From Flavobacteriaceae bacterium (lineage in GTDB: Bacteria > Bacteroidota > Bacteroidia > Flavobacteriales > Flavobacteriaceae): a DNA stretch of 35,048 bases. Both the position numbers and the translations under genes were made by a program. The notes beneath the pieces were generated by a model. It searched no databases and was not told the origin of the DNA. It was given only the letters and a program-made list of their open reading frames with translations. Where the stretch lies: assembly GCA_003533785.1 (NCBI GenBank), contig DQCR01000071.1, positions 1 to 35,048 on the forward strand, written 5' to 3'. Positions 34,024-35,048 of this stretch are shown here, piece by piece. Every line of letters begins with the position of its first letter. Positions within the stretch are counted from its first letter, which is position 1.

Positions 34024-35048
34024 ATGAACAGTTGAAACAATCAGATTCGAAAGAATTGATAGCGGAATTATATTCTTTGAAAAATATTGTTTTTTCTATT
34101 TTCCTACTCATAGTATTGATTCCATCGCTACGGGCTCAAGATTCTTCAGGACCTGTACTGAGCGCATTTTCTCAGAGTGCCAATTCAGTTGATATAACCT
34201 CGGGAGGAGTAACCTTGACCATCCAAATCACTGCCACAGATTCATCTAATATTGCGAGTATATCAAGTACCCCTTCACTAACCCTTTCATCTGGAAGTAC
34301 TTCAATTACCTCCGGCTATCAAAACTTTACCAACTGGTCAGAAACTTCTGCAAATTCGTCCTTGTGGTCACCCAGTAACATCTCACCTTCAGGTTGGATT
34401 GATGCTTCCGATGCATCAAGTTATAATATGAACGGCAGTAGATTATCCTCTATAACTGATAAATCGGGCAATTTTAATATGACAGTAGATGGAAATCCCA
34501 CAAGATATACTAACAGTCTAAACGGCTTAAGTACATTTTCTTTTGATGGAAGCGAAAGTTTAATAAGTAGCGATCAAGACGAAGTTGCCAATAGTGGTAA
34601 TCATTGGGCGATAGGGGTATTTAGATGGGATACAGTCGATAACACTAAAGATTCTTTTTGGAGTTTTGACAATTCAAACTCGAGCCGTCGTACTTACGCA
34701 ATTAGCAGTAGTGATAGTAATAATTCTTGGTCTGGTGAAATAGATTACGATGGTAATAACTCTATTGTATCAGGGACTGCTAAAAATAGTTTTACAGCAA
34801 GTATAGGGCGATATACCTATACCATTATATCGGTGGTTTTTAATAAAACTGGAAATCAAATTTTTGGCAGACTCAATGGAACCACACGAACTTCAGTTCA
34901 TTCTTATAACAATAGTTTGTATCAAAATGCGGATTATCGTTTGTTTAGAAATAGAGGAGGGGCAAAACCAGCAGGATGGCTGGCAGAACATTTTTTTAAA
35001 GCAGGTGTTCCAGGAACGGGAGGTACTGACATAACAGATGTAGAAAAA
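34020..35048 (+). CDS. secreted surface protein with Ig-like and LamG-like regions, 3' end beyond window
   Basis: An open frame from ATG 34020 runs without a stop to the last base, 343 codons. The N-terminus is a long n-region, then a hydrophobic core (about 23-34) and probable cleavage at LRA|QD near residue 39. Residues about 41-110 are Ser/Thr-rich and look like a short Ig-like region. From about 115 comes a concanavalin/LamG-like domain: SGWIDASDASSY, ITDKSGNFNM, STFSFDGSESL, HWAIGVFRW, and FGRLNGTT, the usual pattern of such lectin-like domains in Bacteroidota surface proteins. The start overlaps the HTH gene stop by 4 nt (ATGA). It may be a large adhesin or sorted (T9SS) protein, but its C-terminus is not visible. 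Confidence 0.82.
   Translation, partial: MNEQLKQSDSKELIAELYSLKNIVFSIFLLIVLIPSLRAQDSSGPVLSAFSQSANSVDITSGGVTLTIQITATDSSNIASISSTPSLTLSSGSTSITSGYQNFTNWSETSANSSLWSPSNISPSGWIDASDASSYNMNGSRLSSITDKSGNFNMTVDGNPTRYTNSLNGLSTFSFDGSESLISSDQDEVANSGNHWAIGVFRWDTVDNTKDSFWSFDNSNSSRRTYAISSSDSNNSWSGEIDYDGNNSIVSGTAKNSFTASIGRYTYTIISVVFNKTGNQIFGRLNGTTRTSVHSYNNSLYQNADYRLFRNRGGAKPAGWLAEHFFKAGVPGTGGTDITDVEK

Noticed and set aside
1..35048. CRISPR arrays, tRNA or rRNA genes, insertion sequences, prophage genes
   Set aside because: No regular short-spaced repeats, no cloverleaf-like or rRNA stretches, and no transposase or integrase motifs were found on reading both strands.

Overview
The window looks like a chromosomal stretch from a marine-type member of the Bacteroidota, most likely Flavobacteriia. 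The signs are many lipoproteins with short lipoboxes, signal peptides cut before Gln, sulfatases and a GH20 hexosaminidase, AT-rich promoters with the TAnnTTTG -7 element, TPR regulators with a C-terminal LuxR-like helix-turn-helix (HTH), and adjacent sucA-sucB. There are 25 complete protein genes and one gene cut by the right edge. No tRNA, rRNA, CRISPR array, insertion sequence or phage gene was seen, and no stretch over 300 bases lacks a gene.

Layout: 1-5216 is housekeeping: a TatD-type DNase, a small retropepsin-like protein, and the E2 and E1 subunits of 2-oxoglutarate dehydrogenase. 5391-7087 is a DNA polymerase V operon in the order umuC-umuD, with a candidate SOS-type dyad in front. 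7089-11253 is a beta-oxidation operon (FadN-like multifunctional enzyme, thiolase, TetR regulator), read divergently from a small SCP2 protein; the shared gap carries a dyad that could be the TetR operator.

11667-26426 is catabolic. It holds a secreted VPS10/sortilin-like propeller protein, two arylsulfatases, a HAD phosphatase, a GH20 hexosaminidase next to a NagX/HGSNAT-like membrane protein, and a 3-keto-glycoside hydrolase (DUF1080) lipoprotein. Together these suggest attack on a sulfated, amino-sugar-containing glycan, although no SusC/SusD pair is present. Embedded in it (17298-20356) is a separate three-gene operon (SDR, acyl-CoA dehydrogenase, APH-type kinase) that resembles a split form of ACAD10/ACAD11 and the bacterial Lva pathway, so it probably acts on hydroxyacyl-CoAs.

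26419-31819 is a trehalose block: a GH15 glucoamylase/trehalase-type enzyme divergent from a fused trehalose-6-phosphate synthase/phosphatase, followed 3 nt later by an unusual protein joining a PlsC-like acyltransferase to an SGNH hydrolase. 31903-35048 is visibly more AT-rich and accessory-looking: a membrane TPR-HTH regulator, a free-standing 86-aa HTH protein related to the C-terminus of that regulator, and, overlapping it by ATGA, a secreted Ig/LamG-like surface protein that runs off the window.
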